A DNA stretch of 64,000 bases, from the NCBI GenBank assembly GCA_029962745.1, contig CM057167.1, forward strand, positions 22,307,951 to 22,371,950, given 5' to 3'. The notes under the pieces were generated by a model that ran no database searches, was not told the DNA's origin, and worked only from the letters and a program-made list of their open reading frames with translations. Below, piece by piece: positions 45,055 through 60,000 of this stretch (positions are counted from its first letter, which is position 1; each line of letters opens with the position of its first letter). This DNA is from Echinometra lucunter. Its lineage: Eukaryota; Echinodermata; Echinoidea; Camarodonta; Echinometridae. The position numbers and the translations under genes are program-made.

Positions 45055-48000
45055 AGTGCAAGAAAAAGAGAAATAAGGAGAAAGAGAAGGGCAGGATTCA
45101 AGGGAAAAAGTGAGATGGGGAGGGGGGAACAGGTGAAGAGAGAGCTAGTTGATTACCTCTGTAACGACTCAATGAAAGAGAAGAGAGAAATGAGGAGAAA
45201 GAGAAGGGCAGGATTCAAGGGAAAAAGTGAGATGGGGAGGGGGGAACAGGTGAAGAGAGAGCTAGTTGATTACCTCTGTAACGACTCAATGAAAGAGAAG
45301 AGAGAAATGAGGAGAAAGAGAGGGGCAGGATTCAAGGAAAACAAGTAAGTTGGGGTGGGGGAGACAGGTGGAGAGAGAAGGAGAGAGAGAGAGAGAGAGA
45401 AGGGAGGGAGACAAGAGATAGAGATAGAATGAAAGAGGAAGCGATAGATAGAAATAACACAGCAATTCATTAAGAGCATGAAAGTTCATTTGTGTTGGTG
45501 ACATATGAAGCTTATTTTTTAGTTTTTTACCTGAGTACCAGTGTTTAAAATATAGGGCACATTCATGTTGATTTTTTATATTTTTATGTGTACAACGACA
45601 TCTTTGACCTTGTCCTTTGACCTTGTGACCCCCAAATCTAATGAGACCATTATGAGACCTTCCATATGCATACATGAGACAAGTTTGAAGTTGAACTGTC
45701 AGAGTTGTTAAGTTATCGCAAGAACAAGCAATTTTCATGTATATAATGACCTCTATGACCTTTGACCTTTAACCTTGAGACTCCAAAATCTAATCAGATC
45801 ATTGCCCCTCCCATATGCATACATGTGCCAAGTTTTAAGCTGCTCTGTCAAATGATTGTTGAGTTATCCTGAGAACGGACCATTTCTATGAATATAATGA
45901 CCTCTATGACCTTTGACCTTGAGGCCCCAAAATCTAATCAATGTCCCTCCCATATGCATACGTGAACCAAGTTTGGAGTTGATCCGTTAAATGGTTGTTG
46001 ATTTATCGCGAGAACGAACCATTTCTACGTACATAATGACCTCCATGACCTTTGACCTTTGACCTTGAGACCCCAAAATCTAATCAGATCATTGTCCCTC
46101 CCATATGCATACATCAGCCAAGTTTGAAGTTGATCCGTCAAATGGTTGTTGAGTTATCGTGAGAACGAACCATTTCTATGTACATTATGATCTCTATGAC
46201 CTTTGACCTTTGACCTTGAGACCCCCAAAATCTAATCAGATCATTGTCCCTCCCATATGCATACATGAGCCAACTTTGAAGTTGATCCGTCAAACAGTTC
46301 TTAAGTTATTGCGAGAACGAAAAAAACGGACAGACGACCCGAAAACATAATGCCTCCGGCAACCATCTACGGTGGGCGGAGGCATAAAAAAAGCATTTAA
46401 ACTATGAATTCAGTCCAAGTCTGTTGTTACCTGTTGATTTGTAATCTCATACAAGACGTCCACATCATCGTCATTTAATGGTATCACAGCAACAAGAACA
46501 CCAACGGTTATCACTGGTATCCTGAAAACAGACAAACCACAGAACAGCATATCACAGTACTCAGTCAGACTGAAATAAAAACGTCTGGATTGTAGGCCAG
46601 AGAGATTATCCTAATGCCCTGTATGATACACACAAACTCTCCCTTGTTTCATACTGTATATTGTGCATAAATTTATTTGAAATGCAGAATTTCCAAGTAT
46701 TTTAATCCCCCGAAAGGTAACTATTATAGTTAAATAAACAAGAAACCAGGCCTGAATTCATGACAGAAGTCTTTATTTAAACCAGCATGATTTAAACCTC
46801 CATAAGCATAGGACACACAAGTCTTGTTGTACAATGGATAGACAGTTATGTACTTATATACCCTTATCTGTGCTTATGTACCCTTATTTGAGTCCACGAC
46901 GTAGGTTTAAACCATGACTTATACAATGGTTTGACATAACCTGTTTCGTGAATTAAGGGCATAATGAATATCTCTTATTTAGCCTTCAAAAGGAAGGACT
47001 TTTTTTTCTCTAGTTATTTCATGGAAGGAATTCTCTGAATGTTTTGAGCATCAAAATCATTAGAGTAGCTACATTGGTAGTACAGGATCATCTTGGCTCT
47101 CAAGCAACTTGCAAAGAGGATGTGAGACGATACAATAAACCAATATTTTCATCACTGTTAAAGACATTGGTCAACATTGTTATGATTTAAAAAAATCTTG
47201 TTTTGTTACTTGAAAATGGGATAAACATAAGGGTTATAGTGTAAAAATACCAGTCTGAAAGTTTCAAACTATAATATCCACAGGAAGTATTTTTAAATAT
47301 AAAAAATGTGAACCAATGTTTGAAAACTATACCAGGGTCGGTTGCACAGAATAGACATAAGGAGTGCGCATGCGCGTATGACTCACCTTACCGTACTGTG
47401 TGTATTGGCGAATCACGCGGCGGGAGGCACATAACGGCATTTTCAAATTCAAGCAAAGTGGTCCTCTTAGTGATTGTCTTGTGAGACGAAGGATAATAAA
47501 ATCGCCGTTTGCGTCTAACTTACACTTTTTCATTCCAAATTATGGTTGGTTTCAGAGTTTTTGAGTACAAATGCAAGTACTCATACACATGTTTCATCTT
47601 AGTTTGAGAATTTTTTAAATCAGCTACTCACAGAGTTAGCCAATGCCTTTAATTTGTCATCACTATCACCATTAACATCATCATTATCATCATCATCATT
47701 TCTTGAACTCACCCCCAACCATAGAAATAGAACCAGAAGCGATATCTGATGACGAAACAGGTGCTACGGTATCGAAGCAGGAACAGGGAGAGCGCCACCA
47801 TGGCGGTCCAGCAGCGAGCACCAAACACACCGGTTAGCATGATGATAAAGTGAATGAGTTTACCCCAGTATGAGGTGAAGGTTATGGTATGACAGAGGAT
47901 CACTCCAAATGCTGCAAGTGCCTGGTAAAGAAATGGAAAAAAAACCAAAAAAAACCCCAAAGTGAAATGAGACCATGGGTGGATTTGGGAGCAGGTAAAA

Positions 48001-51000
48001 TTGCTGCCCCCTCCTTACTGAGGAAAAAAGCATTTACTGGGATAAAAATGATTGTATTCAAACAAAAAATGTTTTGCACCCCCCTTTTGGGTTTCAGAAG
48101 GGCACTTCTGAAGGACTGGTGGGAATCATGCAGCGAAATAATTCTCAAGAACTCTCTTTTTTTTTTTTTGCTCCACTCCCTCCCCCTAATAAAAAAGGAA
48201 AATACAATTCTGAAAATTAGCTTTTGTACAAAGGGATTTCTGAAAATGTGATCCCGAGAAAAATTAAGGCATAGAAACATTTTTAGTTTCATCTCTCTCT
48301 CAGAAAGATATTTTTTTATTCATTAGGAATACAACTGGTGTCAGAAATGAGAAATTAACTGCACAGAAGTTGTTAATGGAGCATATCAGGGAAAAAAATA
48401 CACGGGGGCTGAGGGCGAATTCGCCCCCGAAATGCCAAAAAGAGCCCCTGAAATTCTCATAGGGTCCAATGTTAACTGTAATACAATGTAGAAAATTAGG
48501 GCCGGTGGGCTCAAAAAGTAGCCCCGGAAAAAAATTAATTATTTTTTCCCCTGGAGCATATGCAGTACAATCGCAAGAAAGTGTACAAGAAATTGTGGCA
48601 TTAGTGCGGAAACACCCTTCATGTAAAAGGCATTCTCTCATAAATTGGAGAAAGAAGAAAATCTGCCATAAAACCCATAAAAATCATTTCGTCAAAACCT
48701 ACCAAAAGGGGAGGTAACAATAACTCCAAAACAATAGTCAGTGTCACAACTGGATTTTCATTAGGAAAGCTTTAAAATATGTCCTATTTGTGAAGGGCTT
48801 TTCTGCATACAATACATTTAGGGGCGTTCTTACACTGACGCAATGAAATGTGGAGTATGAACCCTTCATTTCTTACCTGTGCTACAATAAGATTGGCAGT
48901 GAATTGATGAGGGAAATGAGATGTCTTTCTTCTCAGAAGAAATATGATGAAAACCCAAATCTAATAAAAAGAGAAATGAAAAGAACATACTGGGAGAATA
49001 CTGTGATACATATCAATGGTGGAAAAGGTTACACAAATCTATCTTAGAAACATAAACAATACAAAATAATCATAATATCTACATCGCAGGCCTATTCATT
49101 ATGCAAAGAATCAACTTGGTGACAACCCACCCCCCCAAAAAAAATCCATAATAAAACAAAAATTGAAACTCAAAATAATTCACACAAAAATGTCCTCTGA
49201 ATGGCATTTTCAACATTTCTGACAATGAAAATGGCAAATGGGGCGGTTCCAATCCTCAATAGAAACAAATAACAACTCTGTTTGCAAATATCCTCAAACG
49301 ATTAACTTAGCAGTATGCCACTTCAGTAAAGATTCCACTTATTGCAAATGCATACATCTTTACAAAGTAAATATTACTAAAAAAACACCAACGAGTTAAT
49401 CATCCTGTTGTATCATTACTTTTCATCAGTAATTATCCAAGCGACGACTGCAAGATAAACTTACTGCAGATGCTAGACCAATACAACTGACATCAAAGGC
49501 ACCATCAGAAAGAGCGTCGTGATATTGACCTTCTGTTGCCATGGGGATCATCACCATGGTAGCAGTAATAAACATGAAGGGGGCAGAGACAAAGGTGCAA
49601 TACACCATGGTTGGGGCAATCTATAATACAGTGGATAAAAGACAGGAGGAGTTAGTTGTAAGAATTCTATAGCTTAACCCTATTCAGTGTTGTGGGCAGG
49701 AAATTTCGCTGAAGAATATCAATGTTCTATGAAATATATATTTGGAAGAAGACATTGTTATTTCTTTGTCCAGGGCCCCGTAACACAAAGCTTAGCAAAT
49801 AATAGTAGGACTGATTTTTACGATTGATTGCATTGATCACTATGTGCAATCAATCGTCAATATCAATCGCTAAGTTTTGTGTTATGGGGCCCTGAAGTAG
49901 CAACAGGTACATACATTGGCAAGGTTGTTCTCATGGAATATAAACACAACAAAAAAAGTAACTCCCCCCAAATTCAAAATAGCATAACTTTTTAATGAAA
50001 AAGTTTTGAGCAAAATAATTTGGCAGGAGTGTTTCTACAATAATTGACTAACTCCTGTGTGAAAATGAGATTAATCCGTCAAGTCATGCATGAGTGAGCA
50101 GACATTAAAGGCAAAAAGTCACTTTTCAAAAGTCACAAGAGTCATTTTGGGGATCTGTGAAACAAACCTTTGGCAAATTTGGTTTCTTCCATTGTTTGAC
50201 CCCATCACGCCTATCCCTGACACTTCACATATTTATCGCAGTTGAGTGAACACAATTTTTTGGAAAAAAAACTATGTTCAGCCCTCCTTGAAACTACAAA
50301 ATCCATTCAGTTTATGGAAGGAATTGGCATCAACCAACATGAGTCAGAACGTATGTTAAAATACTGGGTAGTCGTTTTTCCGGCATTAAACAGTAAATTT
50401 GTTGCATTTCTTGCTTCATCGTTAAAATTTGCTCAATCAACCATGACACAACCATGATAAATATCAACTGCACTTAAGCATACATTAGAAAAAGCTTGTT
50501 TCTCAACCCCCCCCCCAAATGACTTTTGTGACTTTTGAAAAGTAACATTTTTGCCTTTAGTGTCTGCTCACTCATACATGCCTTGGTGGATTAATCTCAT
50601 TTTCACACATAAGTTAGTCAATAAGTGTAGGAAGACTCCTGCCAAATTATTTTGCTCAAAACTTCTTCATTAAAAAGTTATGCGGTTTTTAATTAGGGGG
50701 GAGTTACTTTTTTAGTTGTGTTTATTTCAAGGTTATATACAGTTTTTGGTAGCCCCTCAAAAACTATTTGTCAGATTTCCTTGCTTTCAGCTGGTCAGTA
50801 GCAAGATAAAAGCAAAGCTAAGTTATGATTGCGTATATTCATCCTCAAGTTGAATATTACACAAATGAAAGGTGAAAAATGTCATTTATCTTGAGTTGGT
50901 GATGTAAAGTTACACAAGCCAGGACACGAGTAAAACCACTGGGAGTTCTGTTTACACAACAAGTATACAAAGCATTGTGATCATCAATGTGGGAACTGTA

Positions 51001-54000
51001 CATGTTATGACATCATACCTTATTTCATTCTTACCTTATCTTTTTTTAATGTTATTTCAATTGTATATATATTGTATAATTCTGTTTTAAAAGCTGCACC
51101 ATTGTCTCAATTCAGCTGCAACAAGGCTGCCATGACATGTTATGATAAACCTTGAATTGAATTGAATTGAATTGAACTGAATTGAATTGAAAACTGTACA
51201 TAAACTTTAAACCCAAATTTAACACTGGAGCAAATGTCAGATCATTGCTACTCTACCAGCTGTAAGAAGTAATAATATCACATGTCATTATCAATCCTAA
51301 TCCCCTATCCACAATGCACTAACCATATCCATTGATTGTTGATAGTGAGTTGCATAGAGAAAGACTGTTGGTGCTGTAGGGAGGGAGCCATAGAGAAATC
51401 CAAATGATGCGTAAGAATCTGTCAGAGTTTCGTTGCTTCCACCGGGATTCATGGCATACACAAGTTGATTGGTTACTAGGGGTAGTACCAATCTGTAACA
51501 ACAGAACAAATTAAGAGAAAGAAGAATTACAAGAAATCAGAAAAAAAAAATGAAGAAAAGCACTTCAGATTTAAAAGGAACCAATCAACCAAATATGTGT
51601 AAATATTGTCTTTAAAAGCCTGTAGCCCTATATGAGGGGGAAACCGTTGTTAAGCGCATTCTATAACACTCAAGTGAATGAGTGCGAGAATTTTAAACAC
51701 AATCACCTGGTGCATCATTGCCATTCATTTTGTACAGAAAAAATATGCTTTAAAAACCATGAAGTTTCCCTCCTCATATCTGAACAAGCCTTAAAGGGAA
51801 AGTCCACCCTAGAAGTTTCACTGTTTCAATAACAGGAGATAAATTTGAACAGCATTTAAAAAAAGAAATGAGCAAAATCGGTCATAGAATAAGAAAATTA
51901 CACTCATTTACATTTTCTAGTAAACTACTCTTGGCTCTGCAAATTGGCAACACTGATGACATCATATGTGAGCAGCTCTCCATTCAATTTGTACATGAAA
52001 TTTCACATACTTGAACAGGTGGACTTTCCCTTTAAGAGAGTTTATTTGGTATTCTATAGCGGAAGGAGTATAGAGGAGCGTTTCATGAAAGTTTTCAGCA
52101 CTGACAAGTTGTCAGTCACTGACAATTTCAGTAAAATCCTTGGTTTTGATTGGCTGAGAAGCACTGATCACTGACTGTTACTATGGTAACTGTCAGTGAC
52201 TGACTGACAGGTATAGGATGTTTGTGTGTTCGGAATAACAAACCTTCAGAATAGAGCAGCACCCTGACATTAGGGGTCACTTCACAGATGTATATAATTA
52301 TATCTGATCGATGCATACTATGAAAAATCCAATCACACAAACACACAATGTCTTACAGTTTGGAAGCAATGAGTAGTGCAGGTGAAACTAGAGCCAGGCC
52401 ACTTTGCTGTTTGACCTTTCCCACCATGTTGACCCCCAAGAGGAAAAGGGCTGATGCTCCGAAAGAGTCCGCCAGAGAGGTCAAGATTTCATCCAGGATG
52501 GGCGGTAACCCCTGGGAGAGGGCAAAGTTGAAGATGATCCCTATGAAGACTGTGGTGAAGATGGGGTTGGTGATGAGGCCTTTGAAGACTGACCTGCAAG
52601 AAAGTCAAAGGTCACAACAAGAAAAGTGATTTAGAAGGATATTAACCCGTTCACTACTGAATTCTTATATTCCCATAGATTTAATGCAGGGGCCACTCCG
52701 TTCCATTAGCCAATAGGTAAAATATTATTCAGTCATACACTGAAAATACATTGGTATTCCATTGGAAAGCGCAAATCTGAAGATGATTCTTGCAAAGATG
52801 GTCTTAAAGTTGGAATTTGTGATGAAGCCTTCAAAGACTGACCTGCAAGAGCGTCAAAAGTCACAACAAGAAAAGTGATTTAGAAGGATATTATCCATTA
52901 TTCATTTACAGACTGAGAATACATTAGTATCCCCTGGGAAAGCACACATCTGAAGATGATTCCTGCAAAATTGGTCTTGAAAATGGGCTTGGCGATGAGG
53001 CCTTTGAAGACTCGACTGACCCGCAAGAGGGTCAAAAGTCACAACAAGAAAAATGATTAAGAAGGATATTAACCTGGTGGCCCCTGTATTAACTCTATGG
53101 GAATAGAATTCAATCGTCATGCAGCGGGTTAAACATTATAAGTTACAGGCTGAGAATACATTGGTGCCCCCTGGAAAATCTGAAGATGATTCCTGCAAAG
53201 ATGGTCTTGAAGGCCTCTGAACAGTAACCGGTACGGGATTACAGGTCAAGCGGTTCAGGGGATATTTTTTGACAGCTGTTCTAGACTGTGTGAACATCCC
53301 GCATAACTTTTTCAGGGCTATAAATACAGATTTAGTGTTTGCTTACTCCCCCTGGAACAAAAAACATATGCACAACATGACAGAAACAATCTGAAGACTT
53401 TAACATAATACCAAAAACACATAGCTGCAACGTGGAATTCCTTATTTTCCTCCGCAATTTCTACACAAAGGCTATTAGTTAGAACACACCATTTATATTG
53501 GGGCAAGCCCATATGTTGCCAAGTATTGTGGAATAGAATGATGGAACTGTCAACATAAATGGACATAGATATATTTTATGTCATATTTTGTCTGCTCCGA
53601 ATTATAGTTGGGCGATAAGCTTGATAAAACAATCAGATGCACTAGAATACTTGATACAGTAAGTAAAGTATGGGACAAAATATCTTAGACTTGCCAACTG
53701 GTACTTACCACACTACCAGTGCTTTACTTCTCCTTTCACTTGTCCTTGATGTCTTCTGAACTTCTAATGTCAGAAATGCCCATGGGTTGAGGAACAACAG
53801 ATTGATTGGGGCAAACAGGTAGATGTATTGTATCATATGTGGGTTGCTTGTCTTGTACAGAGCCTCCACTGAAATGAAAACAAAATTTAATAATAATAAA
53901 AATACTTATATTGATATAGCGCCAAATCCACTCTGTGGAGTGCTCAAGGTGCATGTAGAAATAAGCAAGAATTGAACAGATATGTTCAGGGATGCCACTT

Positions 54001-57000
54001 GGAACTGATAAAAAAGTAGGAAAATCATCTAAAATGGGCACTTTTGTACACAAAAAAAGGTGTTTTCTATGGAAAGAATATCTGCTAAAGTAGAAATTCT
54101 TACTTTTGCCTGAAAAGTGGCATCCCTGAATGTTTTTACATGATTTTTAAAGGAGTCAGAGATTATAAACTTGTTGATGTCTTCAGGAAGGCTATTCCAT
54201 AATTTAGGACATGAGTGGGCAAATGAACTCCCCCCCAACGTTTTTGCAACTTTAGGGATCACAAGAAAACTGGAAATGGATATTAAAGCGTAAAGGTATT
54301 GAAGGGGTGCACATGTACTTCTGAATTAAAGAGATAAGGTATTGGGGAGTAGAACCGTGAATGCAGTGAAAAGTGAGCAACAAAATTTGGAAAAAAATGC
54401 GATCTTTGACAGGAAGCCAGTGCAGCCACTGCAAAACCGGGGAGATAAGGGTACGCTTGGTGGACAGAGTAACAATACGAGCAGCATTTAGACATCAGTG
54501 AAGGAAAGTCTCTACAGGGTGTATCAATAAAAAAAAAATTATGAAAAATTATAAAAATTATATTACAAAATATTACGAAGAGGTTTTCATGTTGATAGAT
54601 GCCCAGAAGTCTTATCTATCAAGTGCCGTTAACAAAACCAATTTTAATTCATGCTTGGCCAAACACTGAGTGTTTTTGTTCAGAGTGTGAAAAATGACTT
54701 GCGCCAAAATGGAAGTAGAGGGACAATTAAACCAGCAGTCTAAAAAAGTACTCCCATTCAAAGAAATTGCTCTTTGCCATAGAGTTGCCAGACTGCCTGA
54801 CAGGTTGACTGACTGATTGTTTGGACATTTTATTTGTCAATGATTTGATCAATCAATAATTGATTGGCTGTTGATTATGATTACCTTATTGACTGGGTGA
54901 TTGACTGACTGACTGGTTGGCTGAATGGTTGAATGACTGACTGCATGATGCACTGACTGATTGATCTATCGGTTGATGTATTAATGGGCTGATTGTTGAT
55001 TGATTTTTGATTGATTGATTGATTGACTGACTGATTGAATGATCTGAAGTGTTATTAATTTGGTACTTTTATTCTTGACTGAATGACTGGCATTTGTCTG
55101 TGAGTTGTGAATTGTATTCTTTAAAGATCTTGATGTAATTTTGCACATAGGTTCTCACCCATGCGTAAAGCAGTGAAATCACTAATATTATGATAGAAAA
55201 TTGATTAAAGCTTCCTAGACTATCAAAACTTTTATCACATTTTTATGCAAAAGAGCAATTTGTTTGAACAGGAGTAATTATTCGGACTGCTTGTTTAATA
55301 GTCCCTCATTTGATAGGCGCAACTGATAGATCAATCAGTTAATTGATGCATTATGCAGTCAGTCATTCAACCATTCAGCCAACCAGTCAGTCAATCAACC
55401 AGTCAATCAATAATGTATATCATTAAATCAACAGCCAATCAATTATTGACTGATCAAATCATTGACAAATAAAATGCCAAAACAATTGATCATTCAACCA
55501 TTCAGTCATTCATTCAACCATTCAGTCACTCAATCCACCAGTCAATCAATAAGGTAATCATTAATTTAATCAATAGCCAATCAATCATTGACATAAAATT
55601 ATTGACAACAAAAATGCCCAAACAATCGATCAGTCAGTCAAACTGTCATGCAGTCAGGCAACTTTGTGGCAAAGAGCAATTTTTTAAAATAAGAGTACTC
55701 ATTTAGACTATGGTTTACTTGTCCCTCTTCTTTCAATTTGGCGCAAGTCATTTTTCACACTCTGAACAGTGTTCGGCCAAGCATGAATTAAAATTTGTTT
55801 TGTGAGTGGCACTCGATAGATGAGACTTCTGGGCATCTATCAACATGAAGAACTCTTCAAAATTATATTTTGGAATATGATTTTTATAATTTTTTCAAAA
55901 GTGTAACGTTTTTATTGATACACACTGTATAAAGGTTCATTCAAATATAAAGAGGGAAACCCCCATGTCTTTTTAGTGTTCACATATGGTGTGGTAAACC
56001 ACACCACTTATGATAATGAACATGCCATTAACGCATCAACGCTGAAATAAAAGAGAGTTTTGCCAACAGCTGTGCAGAAATAGGCTCGTTCAAACATAAA
56101 GAGGGAAACCCCCATGTTTTTTTAGTATTCACCTACATGTATGGGCGGTTCAATTTTCGTGCAAGTGTCATGCTGCGCGAAATATGCAAAAATTTCCACA
56201 CTACGAAATATTCCATGTTTACAGTCAAATGAAAAATCATAGAAATATGATACTTTAAATACTGTCATATTTCGAAACACCCTTCAAACACTCTGCCCTT
56301 AAAAGCTAATAAGGCTTCCCCTGGTAAACAAATTATCATTCATTATTACTATCAACAATTAAATGCATCAGATTGATTAGTGGTACTCATGGTTAGAATT
56401 TTGATTATAAATTTTAAAGTAAGCATCCTTGCAAGAACTCTGCATTTCCCGTGTGGTGAAAATGATCACGGTTAACCCATTCGTGACAGGAATTATTTAA
56501 AGCCTAATTTGATCAGCTTTTATTCTTCAAATTGGCAACACCAACATTCTTATTTTATTGCTACATTTTTCTTATAAAACGTCATATATCTGAAATGAAT
56601 ATAAATTGACAGAAATTATGAAGAGAAGTCAAAAAGTTGCCAATTTGCAGAGGAAAACGGTGATTTTAAACCTTCTATCACATTGCCAATTTAAGGATTT
56701 TAATGCTTATTTTCCTTTAAAAAATTTTCAGCATCAAACAACGAATACTGACGCAACCAAAATGGGCACAGTTTGTGTAGAATTTTTTGCTCTTTCTGCT
56801 CATGTATTTGGTATGATTTTTAGGGCTTTGCATCAAAAGATATTAGGCCAAACCACAAAATGTGGACCTCTGTCACGAATGGGTGAAAAGCTTATCAATT
56901 TTTCCTTTCAAATATTCAACTTACCAATAGGGTATCCCAGAGCAAAGTCATTACTTTGGGTAGCAAACATGCTGTACAGTCCCGCCTTGCCTAAGGCTCC

Positions 57001-60000
57001 ATCCCTGCCTAGCAACAGGGTTCCAATGTACACTACTGTGAACACAATCGCTTTGGCAATCAGCACACTGGCAAAGAATAGCCAGTTTACCTAGAAATGA
57101 CAAGAAAAGAGGAAATTACATTATGTACATGTCGTATTTTAATCTACATTTTTAAAGTACATGTACATGATTTCACCATGAGGAGACCAATGTATAGCAA
57201 ATCTTCTTTTATCAATTGCTTTGGATTTATCAAATAATTTGAAATCTTTTGCCTATGTATGCCACACAGACATATCCATAATTTCATAACATTTCTTCTG
57301 AAGGATTAAAATAGGGTTTTAAAAATGTAGTGTTTGAACCTGCAGCAACTCTCTAAACTTCTGATCCAAACATAATGAGGTAAAATTAAGCATCATATAT
57401 CATTAGTGTTTTCCTTGAGATAACTTGGCACAGTACAGACACTGCATACATGTATGTCTCTCCCCCCCCCCTTTTTTTTTGTCGACACCCTTTTTCTGGT
57501 ATACGGGGAATTCTGATTAATTACATACAGTGTGTAGATCTGACAGACTTGATGTTTTTTCTTTTTTTTTTAATCAACAGACAGCTGAGCTAATCACAGC
57601 TCTAATTAATTAAGAATTCAAATTCAGATTTTTGATCAGGAAATTACAGCTCTAAATAGGAATGCAGATTCCCTTGAGGAGAAAGACCCTTGCTATTATA
57701 CAACATGGAGTTGGCAACCAGAGATTTTGTATGCTAATATACATGTTATCTTTGCTGTGCACAGGTCACACATATTTGTTTGAATTTGTTATGTCTGGCA
57801 TTATGCCTACATATACTGTATCACAACACATAATAAATGAGGTAAGGCTAACAGACTAAGTACTGTATGCAATGAAACTGTGACTGTGACTAATCCTCAG
57901 TTCATATCGCATAAAGAGTAAGAGACTACCACTAATTATAATTTGAAGAAAACGAACAATTGCAGTGCCGTGGCTTTTTATGACTCCGGAGTAATGACCG
58001 TCTTGATCTGAAAAAAAAAAAATTCTTAAGATAACCCTATAAGCCTTTTCAGTTTTGGAATGCTAATGACATGAACAGCATCCATACCAAAATGATACAA
58101 TAATAAATTGCATAAAGAGTTAAAAACCAATCAGAACTTGAAATAATAACAACAAAAACTTTTTTAATGCTGCACGGCTTTCGATAACAAGGCAGAAAAA
58201 AACCGAAGGATTTCATTCTTATAAATAACCAAACAAGCCTTTAGAAATTTTAATGACATACATTGTTTACATGTACATGCACTCATAAAACCAAACAAAA
58301 AGTAACAAGGAAAAAAAAAGGCTCAATCCAAATTTAAACAATTGCATATACAGTTTCAGGCATGTGTATAGAACTGCATTTGTTTGTACATTGTAGGCCT
58401 TCTGCCTACCTACAGTGTACATGTACCTGGAATAATCACTGGAAAGTAGAGTACGCTTCATTGATGATTTAAAGTGATTACACAATGGTAAAATTTTTTT
58501 TTGATATATGATCGAGAATAGAATTCTAAGAAGAATAACATTAAAAATTTGATGATTTTCAATCAAAATCAATACATTTTGGCTAATTTTCTCATAAAAA
58601 GTCAAGAGTTGACAAAAAAATATGAGTATGAGGTATCACGTAAAAGTGGGTACCCAGCTTCGCGCACTGCAGTTGTGTTGCGCGTTAGACTGTACAATAT
58701 GTATTACACCTTGCGCGCATTTTACTAAAAGTGCGCGACAAGGTACCCACTTCATTTTGACATAAAAGTGGGTCAAAAGGGGGTCAAAAATATCCTGAAA
58801 TCTTACCACATTTAGGGGTTTCCTTGGCAACACGACTTTATAAAAAACTTTAGGCAGAAGATTTTCTGCAAATAAAATCATGCTCTTTTAAATGAGCTAA
58901 CATTGTTTAAGCATTGGGTACCCCCTTTAACATGTAAATCATCCATATTTCCTTTCAGACAAAACTTATACTGTACACATGATTGATAAGCTAACCTGAA
59001 ACCATATGGTATACAGTCATGAGAAACCTCCTATAACCCCTTCAGTGCCAACAAGGTGCTAACTTGTTGAGCACAATTTGATTTCAGTATAACATGTATG
59101 CATTCTCCAAAGACCCTATCCCGAGATATCTCTGGCTAAGTGGGTTCCATGACATTTGCTCTGGCGACAATTGCTCCCATGGAAAATCTGCAAGTTAAGT
59201 AAAACATAGAACTTAACTGCAAACCTAAGAATGAAATTAATCCTTATCCTAACATCATTCTGAACCAAAACCCCTATCACAACACTAATCTTAACCCTAC
59301 GTCTTTGGAGAAATTAAGAGAGGAGCAATTATCCCAGGAGTAACTGTTGCGTCACCGGCTAAGTATACATGTAGTTCAACGGGATAAACGTTTGTCATGA
59401 ATAAACATTCAAGAGCGAAACTTTTTTGTTTTATTAATCAATTCTGCATGAAATACATGTATCCCTATCATTTCCATGGATTTAAACTACAAATGCAACC
59501 ACTGTACATGATGAAGACACAGTTTGCTGTTTCTTCTACAAACACCTGGTTCAACACTCAAAAGACACAGGTGGGAGATGACAACCATGGCATGCAACGG
59601 GTTAATAAGGACATCGGCATATGCACATGTACCATATGGTAAATTCATCAAAGCGTATCCTGAGGTGAAAGGAGATGCCTATATTTCATTTTCAAGAGAC
59701 TGTGTTACATATTGTACATGAACAAAATCTATTGTAAAATTTAGAAGAGCAAGAGTTGGTTTGAAATTGTTTTTATTCATAGAATGAAAGTTGAAATCAT
59801 AGGATTCACATATAGTCTTCATGTTTATGGGTTAGTCCATGGGGTTGGGTCGAAACTTTTTGACCCAACATACCAGTTGTGACATACCGGAACAGAAAAA
59901 CAGGGCCTTACTTACACTATGAACATGGCAGACAAAGAAAGCGGACAAAATAAACAACCTCTCATTCTACCCTTCACAATGGTTCTGTTAGTCAAAAGAA

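Noticed and set aside
37070..57094. An 86-codon ORF preserved in several TTAA MITE copies (37070, 38196, 56606, 60256)
   Set aside because: The copies are simply similar in sequence; the frame crosses MITE centres, has no domain, and is shortened or extended differently in each copy.
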